Assembly (NCBI GenBank): GCA_016187935.1
Contig: JACPIU010000026.1
Span: 1 to 64,000, forward strand
DNA length: 64,000 bases
Direction: 5' to 3'
DNA from: Bdellovibrio sp.
GTDB taxonomy: Bacteria > Bdellovibrionota > Bacteriovoracia > Bacteriovoracales > Bacteriovoracaceae
Shown here: piece after piece, positions 38,397 through 47,900 of the stretch
Numbering within the stretch: position 1 is the stretch's first letter
How the letters are laid out: each line of letters begins with the position of its first letter
The notes under the pieces: model-generated
The model's input: the letters and a program-made list of their open reading frames with translations, nothing else
Told to the model about the DNA's origin: nothing
The model's database searches: none
Made by a program: the position numbers and the translations under genes

Positions 38397-38780
38397 TTAC
38401 ACTCTTCTACGCTTAGGTGCTCTACAACCATTATGGGGAATGGGACTCCCGTCGGATACCGAGGTTATTCTCATACCTGTTCCCAAAAGGGCACGAATTG
38501 CATTTTCTCTACCTGCCCCAGGTCCTTTCACTCGAACTTCACAAGAGTTTACTCCTTGCTCCATTGCTCGACGTGCAGCCTCTGCTGAGGCAGTCTGAGC
38601 AGCGAAAGGTGTCGACTTCTTCGAACCCTTAAAGCCTAAATGGCCAGCACTTGCCCAAGCAATTGCATCACCCTGAAGGTCGGTAAAAGTTACGATAGTA
38701 TTATTGAATGATGCCAGGATGTGGCATACGGCGTATGACACACTCTTTTTTACTTTCTTTTTACCTGCTTTTACCACCAT
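38397..38780 (-). CDS. rpsK: 30S ribosomal protein S11
   Basis: 127 residues, complete, with the conserved [15 protein letters not shown] and the C-terminal [18 protein letters not shown]. It lies in the platform near the E site. It follows rpsM by 27 nt. Confidence 0.98.
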   Translation of the reverse strand: MVVKAGKKKVKKSVSYAVCHILASFNNTIVTFTDLQGDAIAWASAGHLGFKGSKKSTPFAAQTASAEAARRAMEQGVNSCEVRVKGPGAGRENAIRALLGTGMRITSVSDGSPIPHNGCRAPKRRRV

Positions 38781-38807
38781 ACAGAATTCCCTTTACTCTT
38801 ATTATTT

Positions 38808-39194
38808 CTATGACTTCATTGATTTAATTGATTTCTTGCCAGCAATAGCTATTGCGCGACCTTTTCTGGTTCTAGCATTTGAATGTGTCCGTTGACCACG
38901 CACGGGCAAATTTTTTTTATGTCTTGTACCACGATAACATCCCATGTCCTTCAAGCGCTTTATATTAAGGCCGACTTCTCTTCGAAGATCACCTTCAACC
39001 AAATAGCCATCCTCTAACATTTTACGAATACCCTGAGCCTCTTCCTCAGTAAGGTCATTCGAACTCTTTTCTAAATCTACACCGGCCCTATTTAATACAT
39101 CTGAAGCGATTCTCGGGCCTACGCCGTAAATAGCTCTTAAAGCAATCTTCATTGCTTTATTTCTTGGAATATCGACGCCTAATATCCGTGCCAT
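38808..39194 (-). CDS. rpsM: 30S ribosomal protein S13
   Basis: 128 residues. It starts [18 protein letters not shown] and ends in a basic tail. It carries the [24 protein letters not shown] segment split here as [14 protein letters not shown], which contacts tRNA and bridge B1b. AGGAG lies 6 nt before the ATG. Confidence 0.98.
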   Translation of the reverse strand: MARILGVDIPRNKAMKIALRAIYGVGPRIASDVLNRAGVDLEKSSNDLTEEEAQGIRKMLEDGYLVEGDLRREVGLNIKRLKDMGCYRGTRHKKNLPVRGQRTHSNARTRKGRAIAIAGKKSIKSMKS

Positions 39195-39213
39195 TATGAA
39201 CTCCTAAATTAAA

Positions 39214-39330
39214 TTAACCCTGACGTTGCTTGTGCTTCTTACTGGTTTTACATACCACTCTGAGCACTCCTTTCCTCTTAACCACCCTACAGTCTTTACA
39301 AATTGGTTTTACTGAAGTTCGCACTTTCAT
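39214..39330 (-). CDS. rpmJ: 50S ribosomal protein L36
   Basis: 38 residues, [19 protein letters not shown] onward. The zinc ligands of the C+ form are present: CKDC, a later Cys and a His. It sits between infA and rpsM, its standard place in the spc/alpha region, and is too short to appear in ordinary gene screens. Confidence 0.97.
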   Translation of the reverse strand: MKVRTSVKPICKDCRVVKRKGVLRVVCKTSKKHKQRQG

Positions 39331-39339
39331 AGATGTATC

Positions 39340-39564
39340 CTATTTCCCCTTCGACCTAAAGGTAATCCTTCCTTTCTCTACGTCGTATTTACTTATTTCT
39401 ACAACAACTCTATCACCTGGTAAAATTTTGATAAAATGCATTCGCATCTTACCACTTATATGAGCAATTATTTTATGCCCATTTGGCAACTTAACTCTAA
39501 ATTTTGTATTAGGTAGTAATTCCGTTACTTCTCCTTCCACTTCGATAATGTCTTTATCGACCAT
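39340..39564 (-). CDS. infA: Translation initiation factor IF-1
   Basis: 74 residues with an S1-like OB fold: [20 protein letters not shown], then [20 protein letters not shown]-1 blocks the A site during initiation. Length is near the usual 72. The map gene often found between adk and infA is absent. Confidence 0.97.
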   Translation of the reverse strand: MVDKDIIEVEGEVTELLPNTKFRVKLPNGHKIIAHISGKMRMHFIKILPGDRVVVEISKYDVEKGRITFRSKGK

Positions 39565-39605
39565 ATTTCACACTCAAAAAGTTTTGACTGTATATAAAAA
39601 TAGCA

Positions 39606-40277
39606 CTAATAAGGCAAGTCCTTATTCACTCCGTTAAGGCCTAAAGCACTGAGAAGATTCTCACGAATTGCATTCTCCTCAGCATTGGCATTAATCACTT
39701 TTAAGATTCCCTTCTGGGTATAAAACTCAACCATTTCATCAATGGTCGCTTTAAACACATCAATCCGATTCCTAATTACTTCTTCAGTATCATCCTTCCT
39801 GTGAATTAGAGGTTCGCCAGAAACATCACATATACCTGGTCTTTTTGGCGGGCGTGTAAGCAGGTTGTAGATCATACCACTTTTGGGTGCAACTCTACGG
39901 TTAGTAATCCGCTGCACTAAAGCCTCTAAATCCATCTTGAAATATACTGCTTGCGTAGCGCATCCACGCAATAACTGTTCATCCAATAATTTTGCTTGAT
40001 TTAATGTTCTTGGGAATCCATCGAAAATAAAATGTCCACTAGAAGTATCGCAATTGGCCTTCAGCAGATCTAAAACGGTCATATCATCGACTAAATGTCC
40101 TGCATCTATGATTCCCTTCACTCGCATACCAAGAGATGATCCCTTGCCAATTTCAGCTCTCAGTAGGTCTCCAGTGGAAACATGCTTATATCCAAAATTT
40201 TTGACCAGATAATTGGCTTGAGTTCCCTTGCCTGAACCTGGAGCACCTAAAAATATCAATTGCGACTGACGAGCCAT
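39606..40277 (-). CDS. adk: Adenylate kinase
   Basis: 223 residues; ATP + AMP to 2 ADP. Walker A GAPGSGKGTQ, the AMP site STGDLLRAEI, DGFPRTLNQAK, and a LID domain that includes RPPKRPGICDVSGEPL. The ATG follows the secY stop with no gap (TAAATG). Confidence 0.97.
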   Translation of the reverse strand: MARQSQLIFLGAPGSGKGTQANYLVKNFGYKHVSTGDLLRAEIGKGSSLGMRVKGIIDAGHLVDDMTVLDLLKANCDTSSGHFIFDGFPRTLNQAKLLDEQLLRGCATQAVYFKMDLEALVQRITNRRVAPKSGMIYNLLTRPPKRPGICDVSGEPLIHRKDDTEEVIRNRIDVFKATIDEMVEFYTQKGILKVINANAEENAIRENLLSALGLNGVNKDLPY

Positions 40278-41585
40278 TTAAAACCTTTTATTCATTCCAC
40301 TGTATTTTCCACGCGATTTGTAAGCACTTTCATAACGATCTGAATAGAGGAATGCTTGCACATTAAGCATTACCCGCATTGCCACAGAAACAAGAATTAA
40401 CATGGAAGTCCCACCAAAACGCGTATTTGCTCCAGTTAAAAGAGACGGCGCAACGCAAATAAAAACTAAATAGATAGCAGCAAAAAAAGTCAATCGGTAT
40501 AAGATAAATTCAAGATATTCCTTCGTTTTTTGGCCTGGTCGAACTCCCGGGACAAAAGCATTATTTTTTTGCAACGATTCACTAATCTTTTTTGTTTTAA
40601 ACTGAATTGGCGCATAAAAATATGCCATATAAGTTATTAGTAATGCGAAAAAAACATTAAATAGTAATTTGCCAGGGTATAAAGATTGCTGGATCAAATC
40701 CAGATATGGCTTGAGGAACGATCCCTGAGAAACAAAAGAAGCAAACGTAGCAGGCGCTGCGAGCAACGAAGATGCAAGAATTGGAGGCATAACACCACCA
40801 GTATCCACACGCATTGGCAGGGTTTGAGCACCACCGTAAACACGGTTGTTAACCACTTTTTTTGCATATTGCACAGGGACGGCACGATAAGCTCTTTCGA
40901 TGTATGAAACTATGTAAAATGTTCCAATTACAACAAAGAACCCTAGCAACAAGTTGATTCCTTGTAACTCACCGCTCCTATAAAGAGTCAGTCTTTGAAC
41001 AACTTCGGCCGGGAGTTCAACTGCAATACCAGTGAAAATAATAAGAGAGACACCATTTTCCAAGCCGTACTCTGTGATTCGCTCGCCAAGCCAGAGAAGA
41101 AACATTGTTCCACCTGCCAAGGTAATCATAGCTGTCAATCGAAATAACATTCCAGGATCAGGAACAACAGGTGCTCCTGAAGGACTTTTAAAAGTTTCAA
41201 AAACAGCAGCTAAGCCGTATCCCTGAACACAACATAAAATTACAGTTGCATAGCGAGTCCATTTCTGAATTTTCTTGTGGCCATCGCTGTCTTCCTGCAA
41301 TTCTTGAATCTGGGGAATAACTTCACCTAGTAGTGAGAAAATAATTGAGGTCGTGATATAAGGCATGATACCAAGGGCGAGCACAGAAAATCGTTTAAAC
41401 GCACCACCACTAAACGTGTTAATAAGATCAAAGATGCCACCAGCTGATTGTGCAAAATAAGAATGAATCGCTGACCCATCGACACCTGGAACTGGAACTT
41501 GCGCCGCCAATCGATAAACAACTAGCAAAAGAAACGTTACTAAAATCTTTTTCTTGAGTTCCTCTAATTTTCCTTGAGAAAGCAT
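40278..41585 (-). CDS. secY: Protein translocase subunit SecY
   Basis: 435 residues, ten membrane segments, channel of the Sec translocon. It opens with LKKKILVTFLLLVVYRLAAQ, with the plug region after it (FDLINTFSGGAFKRFSVLALGIMP split as GGAFKRFSVLALGIMPYI). The cytosolic loops and the C-terminal segment are complete. AAGGAAG lies 6 nt before the ATG. Confidence 0.97.
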   Translation of the reverse strand: MLSQGKLEELKKKILVTFLLLVVYRLAAQVPVPGVDGSAIHSYFAQSAGGIFDLINTFSGGAFKRFSVLALGIMPYITTSIIFSLLGEVIPQIQELQEDSDGHKKIQKWTRYATVILCCVQGYGLAAVFETFKSPSGAPVVPDPGMLFRLTAMITLAGGTMFLLWLGERITEYGLENGVSLIIFTGIAVELPAEVVQRLTLYRSGELQGINLLLGFFVVIGTFYIVSYIERAYRAVPVQYAKKVVNNRVYGGAQTLPMRVDTGGVMPPILASSLLAAPATFASFVSQGSFLKPYLDLIQQSLYPGKLLFNVFFALLITYMAYFYAPIQFKTKKISESLQKNNAFVPGVRPGQKTKEYLEFILYRLTFFAAIYLVFICVAPSLLTGANTRFGGTSMLILVSVAMRVMLNVQAFLYSDRYESAYKSRGKYSGMNKRF

Positions 41586-41615
41586 TAAAAACTTCCTTTT
41601 CTAGTGATTTCGTTT

Positions 41616-42074
41616 CTATTTCTTATTAACAATCTTCCCACCAATCTTAAGAATAGCTTCCTCTGCTGATTTGGTGAATTTTTCCAAATTGACGAAGGTC
41701 AAAGCAGATTTCAATGTGCCATGTCCAAGTATCTTAACAGGTTTTGTTCTATCTTGTCCCTTGAGCAAGCCCTTTTTAATGAGAACTTCGCGAGATACCT
41801 CTTCGTTTGTAAAATGCTCAGAAATTCTTTTCAAATTTATAACAGCATATTCAGTTTTAAAAGGTTCATTCTTAAAACCACGCTTTGGCAATCGCATATA
41901 AATTGGCATCGTACCGCCTTCAAATCCGATACGAGTCTGTCCGCTTTTCCTAGCGGTCTGGCCTTTACCACCTTTACCTGCCGTTTGCCCTTGTCCAGAG
42001 CCCATACCACGGCCAAGACGTTTCGTATTTCGGTGAGCACCTTTGGGACTATTTAAATTTTTTAAAGTTAGCAT
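41616..42074 (-). CDS. rplO: 50S ribosomal protein L15
   Basis: 152 residues. The Gly-rich N-terminus (RLGRGMGSGQGQTAGKGGKGQ) penetrates rRNA; it carries RIGFEGGTMPIYMRLPKRGF. Late-assembly large-subunit protein. It follows rpmD by 15 nt. Confidence 0.97.
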   Translation of the reverse strand: MLTLKNLNSPKGAHRNTKRLGRGMGSGQGQTAGKGGKGQTARKSGQTRIGFEGGTMPIYMRLPKRGFKNEPFKTEYAVINLKRISEHFTNEEVSREVLIKKGLLKGQDRTKPVKILGHGTLKSALTFVNLEKFTKSAEEAILKIGGKIVNKK

Positions 42075-42089
42075 ACAAGCCTCAATGAT

Positions 42090-42269
42090 TTATTTATAAT
42101 CTACTAAATGGATTACTTTCTTGATCATGCCACGAACGCAAGGAGTATTCTCTAAAGTTCGCTCTTGACCTACTTTCCTAAGTCCAAGACCTAATACAGT
42201 TGCTCTTACCTTTTCTGGGGTCCCGGAAGCTGATTTCTTTAATTTTACAGTTATGGTTTTAGCGGCCAT
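42090..42269 (-). CDS. rpmD: 50S ribosomal protein L30
   Basis: 59 residues, [18 protein letters not shown] onward, with [16 protein letters not shown] and ending HLVDYK. The characteristic L30 fold and place between rpsE and rplO make it sure. Short enough to be missed in a plain gene scan. Confidence 0.95.
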   Translation of the reverse strand: MAAKTITVKLKKSASGTPEKVRATVLGLGLRKVGQERTLENTPCVRGMIKKVIHLVDYK

Positions 42270-42309
42270 AAAATACCTCTCCTCAGTATAATCTTCTCAG
42301 CTAACAATA

Positions 42310-42918
42310 CTATTTAATGCGTACTCGCTTTGGATCTATGCCTCGAATTGCAGCTATCTGCTCAACCGAACGTAATGCTCTTAGCGCATCAAAAGTTGCC
42401 TTAACAACATTATGTGGATTATTGTTTTTCACGCTTTTTGTTAGCACATTTTTCACACCAGCTAGTTCTAAAATAGATCGACAAGCCCCAGCAGCTTTAA
42501 TTCCAGTACCTTCAGCCGCTGGTTTGAAAATAATTCTGCCTGCATCGTGACATCCTATAATCTGATGAGGAATAGTTCCTTTATCGAGCGAGACTTTAAT
42601 CATATTCCGATGAGCCGCTTGAATGGCCTTCCGAATTGCTTCTGGGACTTCATTTGCCTTTCCTAACCCAAAACCAACACTTCCTTTCTTATCGCCTACA
42701 ATCATAAGAGCGGAGAATGAGAATCTGCGACCACCCTTAACGACTTTTGCAACTCGATTAACAGCAACGACCCGTTCTTCAATATCAGGATTCACGGTTG
42801 CTTGTTTCTTCTTGACCTGCATGCGCTTCTTTGGGTGCTTCTCTTTTATACTTTCAGAAGTTTCCTCGTCGCCACTAGCAACATCATCTTGTTCATTTTT
42901 TACTTCGTCGCTGCTCAT
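42310..42918 (-). CDS. rpsE: 30S ribosomal protein S5
   Basis: 202 residues. Accuracy and helicase functions at the mRNA entry. The conserved part begins at [20 protein letters not shown] (about 46). Before it is an N-terminal extension of about 40 residues, first acidic ([18 protein letters not shown]), then Lys-rich. The standard S5 fold and C-terminus are complete. Confidence 0.95.
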   Translation of the reverse strand: MSSDEVKNEQDDVASGDEETSESIKEKHPKKRMQVKKKQATVNPDIEERVVAVNRVAKVVKGGRRFSFSALMIVGDKKGSVGFGLGKANEVPEAIRKAIQAAHRNMIKVSLDKGTIPHQIIGCHDAGRIIFKPAAEGTGIKAAGACRSILELAGVKNVLTKSVKNNNPHNVVKATFDALRALRSVEQIAAIRGIDPKRVRIK

Positions 42919-42939
42919 CAGTTTTCCCCACGAAAATTA

Positions 42940-43314
42940 TTAGAATTTTATTCCAGATTCACGAACCGCATTAGCCAATGCAGCCACTACACCAGTATAT
43001 TTATATCCATTTCTATCAAATACAACTGTGCTAATGTTCCTTTTAACAAGTTCCTTAGCTATTTCCTTTCCTAGCACTGTTGCTGCCTCTCTATTGCTAC
43101 CTTTCACTGGTGCATTTTTCCCGAATGTTTTAACAGAAAAAAGAGTTCGTGCAGCAGCATCATCAATTACTTGTACAAAAAGATTAGCGTTAGATTTGTT
43201 AAGACAAACTCTTGGACGTTCTGCCGAACCAATAACGCTTTTACGAATCACTAATTTTCGACGAATCCGTCTGGCAAGTGATACATTTTTAATTCTTTCT
43301 TGTGGTTTTCTCAT
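42940..43314 (-). CDS. rplR: 50S ribosomal protein L18
   Basis: 124 residues; binds 5S rRNA. Conserved [19 protein letters not shown] and [21 protein letters not shown] at the end. Usual length. It follows rplF. Confidence 0.97.
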   Translation of the reverse strand: MRKPQERIKNVSLARRIRRKLVIRKSVIGSAERPRVCLNKSNANLFVQVIDDAAARTLFSVKTFGKNAPVKGSNREAATVLGKEIAKELVKRNISTVVFDRNGYKYTGVVAALANAVRESGIKF

Positions 43315-43368
43315 AACTCATCCCATCTTTAAATCTAATCGATCAGTACCCTAACCTTCGCTTGTTAA

Positions 43369-43911
43369 CTATTTAGCTTTTGCAGCGGCTTTACCTGCTT
43401 TTCTTACAATTACTTCATCAAGATACTTCAGACCTTTGCCCTTGTAGGGTTCTGGTGGTCTAAATGAACGCACTTTGGCTGCAACAAAGCCAACCAATTC
43501 TCTATCACATCCGTAAATTTCTACTTGGTTTTTATTAATCTTTGCTTCAATGCCCTTTGGTAATTGGTAGTCGATTGCATGTGAGTGCCCGAGATTCAGG
43601 GTCAAAATATCCCCTTTTACGGCAGCTTTATAACCAACGCCATTAAATTCCAAAGCCTTCATGAAGCCATTACTTACACCAAACACCATATTGTTAAGCA
43701 ATGTTCTAGCAGTGCCCCATTGAATACTTGCTTCCTTTGTCTTCTTTACAGGTATGACCTGCAATACTTTGCCTTCCAATTTAATTGAAATGAGTGGGTT
43801 GAATGTGTATGACATCTGCCCTTTCGGACCTTTCACTGAAACATTCAACTTATTAATCTTCACTTCAACCTTATCAGGTAAAGCAATCGGTTTCTTTCCA
43901 ATCCGCGACAT
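43369..43911 (-). CDS. rplF: 50S ribosomal protein L6
   Basis: 180 residues, two repeated L6 folds: SRIGKKPIALPDKVEV at the start, and PEPYKGKGLKYLDEVIVRKAGK at the end. It lies near the factor-binding centre. GAGAGG lies 4-5 nt before the ATG. Confidence 0.98.
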   Translation of the reverse strand: MSRIGKKPIALPDKVEVKINKLNVSVKGPKGQMSYTFNPLISIKLEGKVLQVIPVKKTKEASIQWGTARTLLNNMVFGVSNGFMKALEFNGVGYKAAVKGDILTLNLGHSHAIDYQLPKGIEAKINKNQVEIYGCDRELVGFVAAKVRSFRPPEPYKGKGLKYLDEVIVRKAGKAAAKAK

Positions 43912-43931
43912 AATTGCCTCTCAATATAAAA

Positions 43932-44315
43932 TCACCAAACGTTACAAATAACTTCGCCACCAGCTTTCAATTTCTTTGCTTCTCGTGAAGACACGACTCC
44001 TTTCGAAGTGGAAAGAATTGAAATTCCAAGTCCGCTGAGTACTCTTGGGACTTCGTTATAACTGGAATATCGTCTCAACCCAGGGGTAGAAATTCGTTCC
44101 AAACCTTGAATTGCATCTTCCTTCAATAAAACTTTTAAATTGATCTCAGCATCGCTCTTGGCGATAATTTTAAATGATCTAATGTAGCCCTCTTCCTTCA
44201 GAATCTTGCAAATATTGGCCTTCAATTTGCTTGCAGGAAATTCTACTTTATCCTTGCCCGCTTTTACTGCGTTCCGAATCCGTGTTAACATATCTGCTAT
44301 TGGATCAGTCATCAT
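43932..44315 (-). CDS. rpsH: 30S ribosomal protein S8
   Basis: 127 residues. It starts MMTDPIADMLTRIRNAVKAG and ends GGEVICNVW, the S8 signature. AGGAGA lies 8 nt before the first of two adjacent ATG codons; the second (44312) would fit equally. S8 often represses the spc operon by binding near rplE, but no such hairpin was verified here. Confidence 0.97.
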   Translation of the reverse strand: MMTDPIADMLTRIRNAVKAGKDKVEFPASKLKANICKILKEEGYIRSFKIIAKSDAEINLKVLLKEDAIQGLERISTPGLRRYSSYNEVPRVLSGLGISILSTSKGVVSSREAKKLKAGGEVICNVW

Positions 44316-44336
44316 ATATTTAAATCTCCTACAAAA

Positions 44337-44642
44337 TTACCAACTAGATTTAGTTACACCTGGTAACATCCCAGTCAGGGCCAATTCCCTGAATTTAATT
44401 CGACAGAGACGAAAAGTTCTGTAATATCCACGAGGCCTTCCAGTAATCTCACAACGGTTGCGTACTCTAATCTTGGCAGAGTTGCGTGGAAGTTTTTGCA
44501 AGCCTATTTGCGCTTGTATTCTTTCATCTTCGGGAAGTTTTACATCTTTTGCCTTCGATCGAAGCTCACTTCGCCTCGTCTTGTATTTTTCACTTAATTT
44601 TCTTCTGCGTTCATTTTTTACGATCGTTGAAAGCTTTGCCAT
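44337..44642 (-). CDS. rpsN: 30S ribosomal protein S14
   Basis: 101 residues, long zinc-free form. Only two cysteines ([21 protein letters not shown]) remain in place of the four of the short zinc form. It carries the C-terminal tail LPGVTKSSW, usual for proteobacteria. It follows rplE. Confidence 0.97.
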   Translation of the reverse strand: MAKLSTIVKNERRRKLSEKYKTRRSELRSKAKDVKLPEDERIQAQIGLQKLPRNSAKIRVRNRCEITGRPRGYYRTFRLCRIKFRELALTGMLPGVTKSSW

Positions 44643-44665
44643 GACTCTATCACTCCATTAGCTAG

Positions 44666-45211
44666 TTAATTCGCTCTAAAAGGCATCCCAAATCGTGTCA
44701 GCAGCTCACGCCCTTCTTCATTTGATTTTGCCGTTGTTACAATACAAATACCTAAACCACGAACCGCATCAATCTTATCGTAGTTAATTTCTGGAAAAAT
44801 GATTTGCTCTTTCATTCCCAAGGTGTAATTCCCACGACCGTCAAAGGCGCGAGGTGAAACACCACGAAAGTCACGAACTCGTGGAAGAGAAACAGAAATC
44901 AACCTATCCAGAAACTCGTACATCATGTTCCCACGCAATGTAACTGATGCTCCAATTGCTTGGCCTTCACGCACCTTAAAAGTGGCTATAGATTTTTTTG
45001 CTCTTGCAACAACCGGTTTCTGCCCCGTAATTGTAGACAAGTCACTTATAATAGAATCAACCACTTTAGAATTACTTACAGCTTCACGAGTACAGCAATT
45101 AACTATAATCTTTGTAATCTTAGGAACTTGGTGCACATTCTTATATGCAAACTTGGTCATCAGCTCCCGCTTGATTTCCTTATTGTACATTTCATTCAAT
45201 CTAGATTTCAT
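44666..45211 (-). CDS. rplE: 50S ribosomal protein L5
   Basis: 181 residues from the ATG at 45211 (GAGG 5 nt upstream, 11 nt after the rplX stop). 5S rRNA-binding; forms bridge B1b with S13. Conserved [38 protein letters not shown] split as [10 protein letters not shown], and the end. A longer reading frame runs 11 codons further but would overlap rplX. Confidence 0.97.
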   Translation of the reverse strand: MKSRLNEMYNKEIKRELMTKFAYKNVHQVPKITKIIVNCCTREAVSNSKVVDSIISDLSTITGQKPVVARAKKSIATFKVREGQAIGASVTLRGNMMYEFLDRLISVSLPRVRDFRGVSPRAFDGRGNYTLGMKEQIIFPEINYDKIDAVRGLGICIVTTAKSNEEGRELLTRFGMPFRAN

Positions 45212-45222
45212 AAACGCCTCAT

Positions 45223-45534
45223 TTATTTCAACGCAGATCCACACTTAACGAGCATTCTGACTTTTTTTCCACCCTGATCAGCTATTTTTACACGTCCGGC
45301 CTTATGAGACTTGGGACTAACTATTCCAACAGCACTCATTGCAATCGATCTCTCAGCTTCAACAAAACCACCATTGGGATTGGCTTGTGATGGTCGCATT
45401 GCTTTCTTTCGGAGATTTACTCCCTTTACCAAAACTCGGCCTTTTTTATAATCAAGTTTCAAGATGAGCCCTCTTTTGCCTTTATCACGCCCACTTCGAA
45501 CCAGCACCTCATCATTAACTTTCAACTTTTGCAT
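45223..45534 (-). CDS. rplX: 50S ribosomal protein L24
   Basis: 103 residues, KOW-type assembly initiator. Starts [20 protein letters not shown], with [12 protein letters not shown] further on. Usual length. It follows rplN by 16 nt. Confidence 0.97.
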   Translation of the reverse strand: MQKLKVNDEVLVRSGRDKGKRGLILKLDYKKGRVLVKGVNLRKKAMRPSQANPNGGFVEAERSIAMSAVGIVSPKSHKAGRVKIADQGGKKVRMLVKCGSALK

Positions 45535-45550
45535 ATAATCCTCTACCTAA

Positions 45551-45919
45551 TTAAAGAACTTCTGGTGCAAGCGAACAGATCTTCGTAAAATTTTTCGCCC
45601 GCAATTCTCTTGCAACTGGCCCAAAAATACGAGTTCCAAGTGGTTCATTATCAGCACCAAGTAATACAACACCATTTGAATCGAACGTAATATATGAGCC
45701 GTCTTCGCGACGAATTGGAAAAGTTGTACGGACAATAACACCTTTTTTAACTTCACCCTTCTTAAGTTTGCCACCAGCCTGAACTTGCTGCACCGCAACA
45801 ACAATAATATCGCCAACACTTGCAGATACCCGCTTTGAACCGCCCAATACTTTAATACAAGTAGCCGTTCGAGCTCCGCTATTATCAGCTACTTCCAGAT
45901 TTGTTTGCATTTGAATCAT
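45551..45919 (-). CDS. rplN: 50S ribosomal protein L14
   Basis: 122 residues. Conserved [18 protein letters not shown] and the [20 protein letters not shown] tail. It lies at bridge B5/B8. Follows rpsQ by 22 nt. Confidence 0.98.
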   Translation of the reverse strand: MIQMQTNLEVADNSGARTATCIKVLGGSKRVSASVGDIIVVAVQQVQAGGKLKKGEVKKGVIVRTTFPIRREDGSYITFDSNGVVLLGADNEPLGTRIFGPVARELRAKNFTKICSLAPEVL

Positions 45920-45941
45920 ATGCTACTCCACGCAACCTAAA

Positions 45942-46193
45942 TTATTTTACAATCGAAAATAGTTCCCATCTTTTCAATGCCGAGAACGGACGAGATTCAA
46001 TTATTACAACTTTATCACCAATCTTGGCAGACTTGGCTTCGTCATGGGCATGATACTTTTTTGTTTGGTTTACAAACTTGCCATAAGCACCATGCTTAAA
46101 TCTTCGAGTGACAGAAACCACAATCGTTTTTGCGGTTTTATCACTAATAACTGTTCCTTCTAATTTTCTTTTAAATTTTGCTACATCACTCAT
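45942..46193 (-). CDS. rpsQ: 30S ribosomal protein S17
   Basis: 83 residues, OB fold: RKLEGTVISDKTAKTIVV, KKYHAHDE, and ESRPFSALKRWELFSIV. Primary 16S 5'-domain binder. Normal. Confidence 0.97.
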   Translation of the reverse strand: MSDVAKFKRKLEGTVISDKTAKTIVVSVTRRFKHGAYGKFVNQTKKYHAHDEAKSAKIGDKVVIIESRPFSALKRWELFSIVK

Positions 46194-46206
46194 GGCTCAA
46201 CCCACT

Positions 46207-46419
46207 TTATTTTTTTAATTTAGCCGTTCTTTCAGTTAAAAGCCGTGCAACTGTTGTACGTAATTCCTTCTTCAGATGTGGCTTTGTAGAACCTGAAGTA
46301 AATCTTTGGATATTTATGTCGAATAGTTGTTTCTGTAAATCCGCAACCTTACTATCCAGTGCTTTTACATCCATTTTTTTTATATCTTGTTGCTCTAGCA
46401 TTTTAAATCCTCCAATCAA
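46207..46419 (-). CDS. rpmC: 50S ribosomal protein L29
   Basis: 70 residues, two long helices: DVKALDSKVADLQKQLFDIN and TTVARLLTERTAKLKK. Lies at the peptide exit tunnel. Its first residues MIGGFKMLEQQ offer a second ATG (MLEQQDIKK) as start. Confidence 0.93.
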   Translation of the reverse strand: MIGGFKMLEQQDIKKMDVKALDSKVADLQKQLFDINIQRFTSGSTKPHLKKELRTTVARLLTERTAKLKK

Positions 46420-46427
46420 TCAGCTTC

Positions 46428-46871
46428 CTAGGCAGAAGTTTTGCTTGCCACAGGGGCAGCTGCCATTTCTGCCTTGATAATTTTCGTTTTAACCGACAAC
46501 TTGTACTTCGCTAGTTTCAAGGCTTCAACACTTGATTGGCCTTCTGAATGCTTAATCTCAAACAAAATACGTCCTGGCTTGATTACAGCAACCCAGCTTT
46601 CCGGAGATCCTTTGCCTGAACCCATTCGAACTTCAGCGGGTTTCTTGGTCAAAACTTTATCTGGAAAAATTCTGATCCAAACTTGTCCGCCTCTTTTAAT
46701 GGATCTTGTCATGGCAATACGAGCAGCTTCAATCTGGCGATTGGTAATATATCCGGGGCTTAGAGCTTGAAGACCAAAATCACCGTAAAATAGTGTATTT
46801 CCGCCCTTGGCCCGTCCTCGATTGCGGCCTTTCTGATGCTTTCTCCATTTTACCTTTTTAGGACTTAACAT
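46428..46871 (-). CDS. rplP: 50S ribosomal protein L16
   Basis: 147 residues. Core [38 protein letters not shown] and [20 protein letters not shown]. About ten residues of Ala-rich C-terminus ([14 protein letters not shown]) extend past the usual end. Near the A-site tRNA elbow. Confidence 0.96.
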   Translation of the reverse strand: MLSPKKVKWRKHQKGRNRGRAKGGNTLFYGDFGLQALSPGYITNRQIEAARIAMTRSIKRGGQVWIRIFPDKVLTKKPAEVRMGSGKGSPESWVAVIKPGRILFEIKHSEGQSSVEALKLAKYKLSVKTKIIKAEMAAAPVASKTSA

Positions 46872-46899
46872 ATGCTTTCCTCAATTAATCCACTTGGCT

Positions 46900-47526
46900 T
46901 TATTGATAAATTTCGCCTTTATATACCCACACCTTAACACCGATGGCTCCGTAGGTGGTTTGAGCCGTTGCTACGTTGTAATCAATATCAGCGCGCAAGG
47001 TATGCAAAGGAACTTTTCGTTCAGAATAGCCTTCAACTCGGGCCATATCAGCGCCACCTAAACGACCTGAAACTTTCACCTTAATTCCTTTCACTCCTGC
47101 GCGAAACGCTGCTTGCATCACTTTTTTCATGGCCCTACGGAACGCAACACGCTTCTCTAATTGTTGTGCAATATTTTCAGCAATTAGTTTTGCGTCTGCA
47201 TCGGGTCTTTTCACTTCAGCAATATTAAAAATTACATTGCCTTTACCCACTTTCTTTAACTCAGCTCTAATCTTATCAATTCCGGTACCTTTTTTACCTA
47301 TCGCAACACCAGGTCTTGCGGTGTAAACAGTGACTTTAATCTGATCAGATGTTCTAGAAATCTCCGTTTTGGATACAGCAGCATTCTTCATCGTTTCTTC
47401 AATAAATTTGCGAATCGCTAAATCCTCATGAAGCGCATTTGCATAGCCCTGTTTTGCATACCAATTAGAATGCCAAGTTTTAATGTAACCCAACCTGAGA
47501 CCATACGGATTTACTTTCTGCCCCAT
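46900..47526 (-). CDS. rpsC: 30S ribosomal protein S3
   Basis: 208 residues. KH domain with GIKVKVSGRLGGADMARVEG split as VKVSGRLGGADM, and RPGVAIGKKGTGIDKIRAEL. Part of the mRNA entry helicase. It is about 25 residues shorter than the E. coli form, from a trimmed C-terminal tail, which is common. Confidence 0.97.
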   Translation of the reverse strand: MGQKVNPYGLRLGYIKTWHSNWYAKQGYANALHEDLAIRKFIEETMKNAAVSKTEISRTSDQIKVTVYTARPGVAIGKKGTGIDKIRAELKKVGKGNVIFNIAEVKRPDADAKLIAENIAQQLEKRVAFRRAMKKVMQAAFRAGVKGIKVKVSGRLGGADMARVEGYSERKVPLHTLRADIDYNVATAQTTYGAIGVKVWVYKGEIYQ

Positions 47527-47546
47527 TATCCCTTCCTTATTCCTTA

Positions 47547-47882
47547 TTAAGCTTCTTTCAGTTCAACATATACATGTGAACTTCGTTTCCTAATGCGGTA
47601 AGCACGCCCTTGCGCCCTCGCCTGAATTCTCTTGAGCATCGGGCCCTCATTAGCATAGATAGTGCCAATTACCAAGTTCTCAAGATCATATTTCTGAGCT
47701 CCTTGAGCTATTGCCAATCCACTGTTCAGCAGTTTCGTTAAAACGATAGCAATTTCTCGCTTCTGACAATAGCGCAAAACCTTTAGAGCTTCAGAAACCT
47801 TTTTGTTCCTAACTAAATCACAAACCTGGCGCACCTTTTGAGGGCCAATTCCAATCTTGTTACTCTTCACTATGATAGACAT
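47547..47882 (-). CDS. rplV: 50S ribosomal protein L22
   Basis: 111 residues. The tunnel loop is present (PMLKRIQARAQGRAYRIRKR), as are QKVRQVCDLVRNKKVSEAL and the start MSIIVKSNKIGIGPQK. It follows the rplB::rpsS fused gene by 18 nt. Confidence 0.97.
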   Translation of the reverse strand: MSIIVKSNKIGIGPQKVRQVCDLVRNKKVSEALKVLRYCQKREIAIVLTKLLNSGLAIAQGAQKYDLENLVIGTIYANEGPMLKRIQARAQGRAYRIRKRSSHVYVELKEA

Positions 47883-47900
47883 AATAATCCCCTTCTAATC

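Noticed and set aside
38005-38598. 197-codon plus-strand open frame across rpsD and rpsK
   Set aside because: It is antisense to two certain ribosomal protein genes and has no ribosome site or motif.
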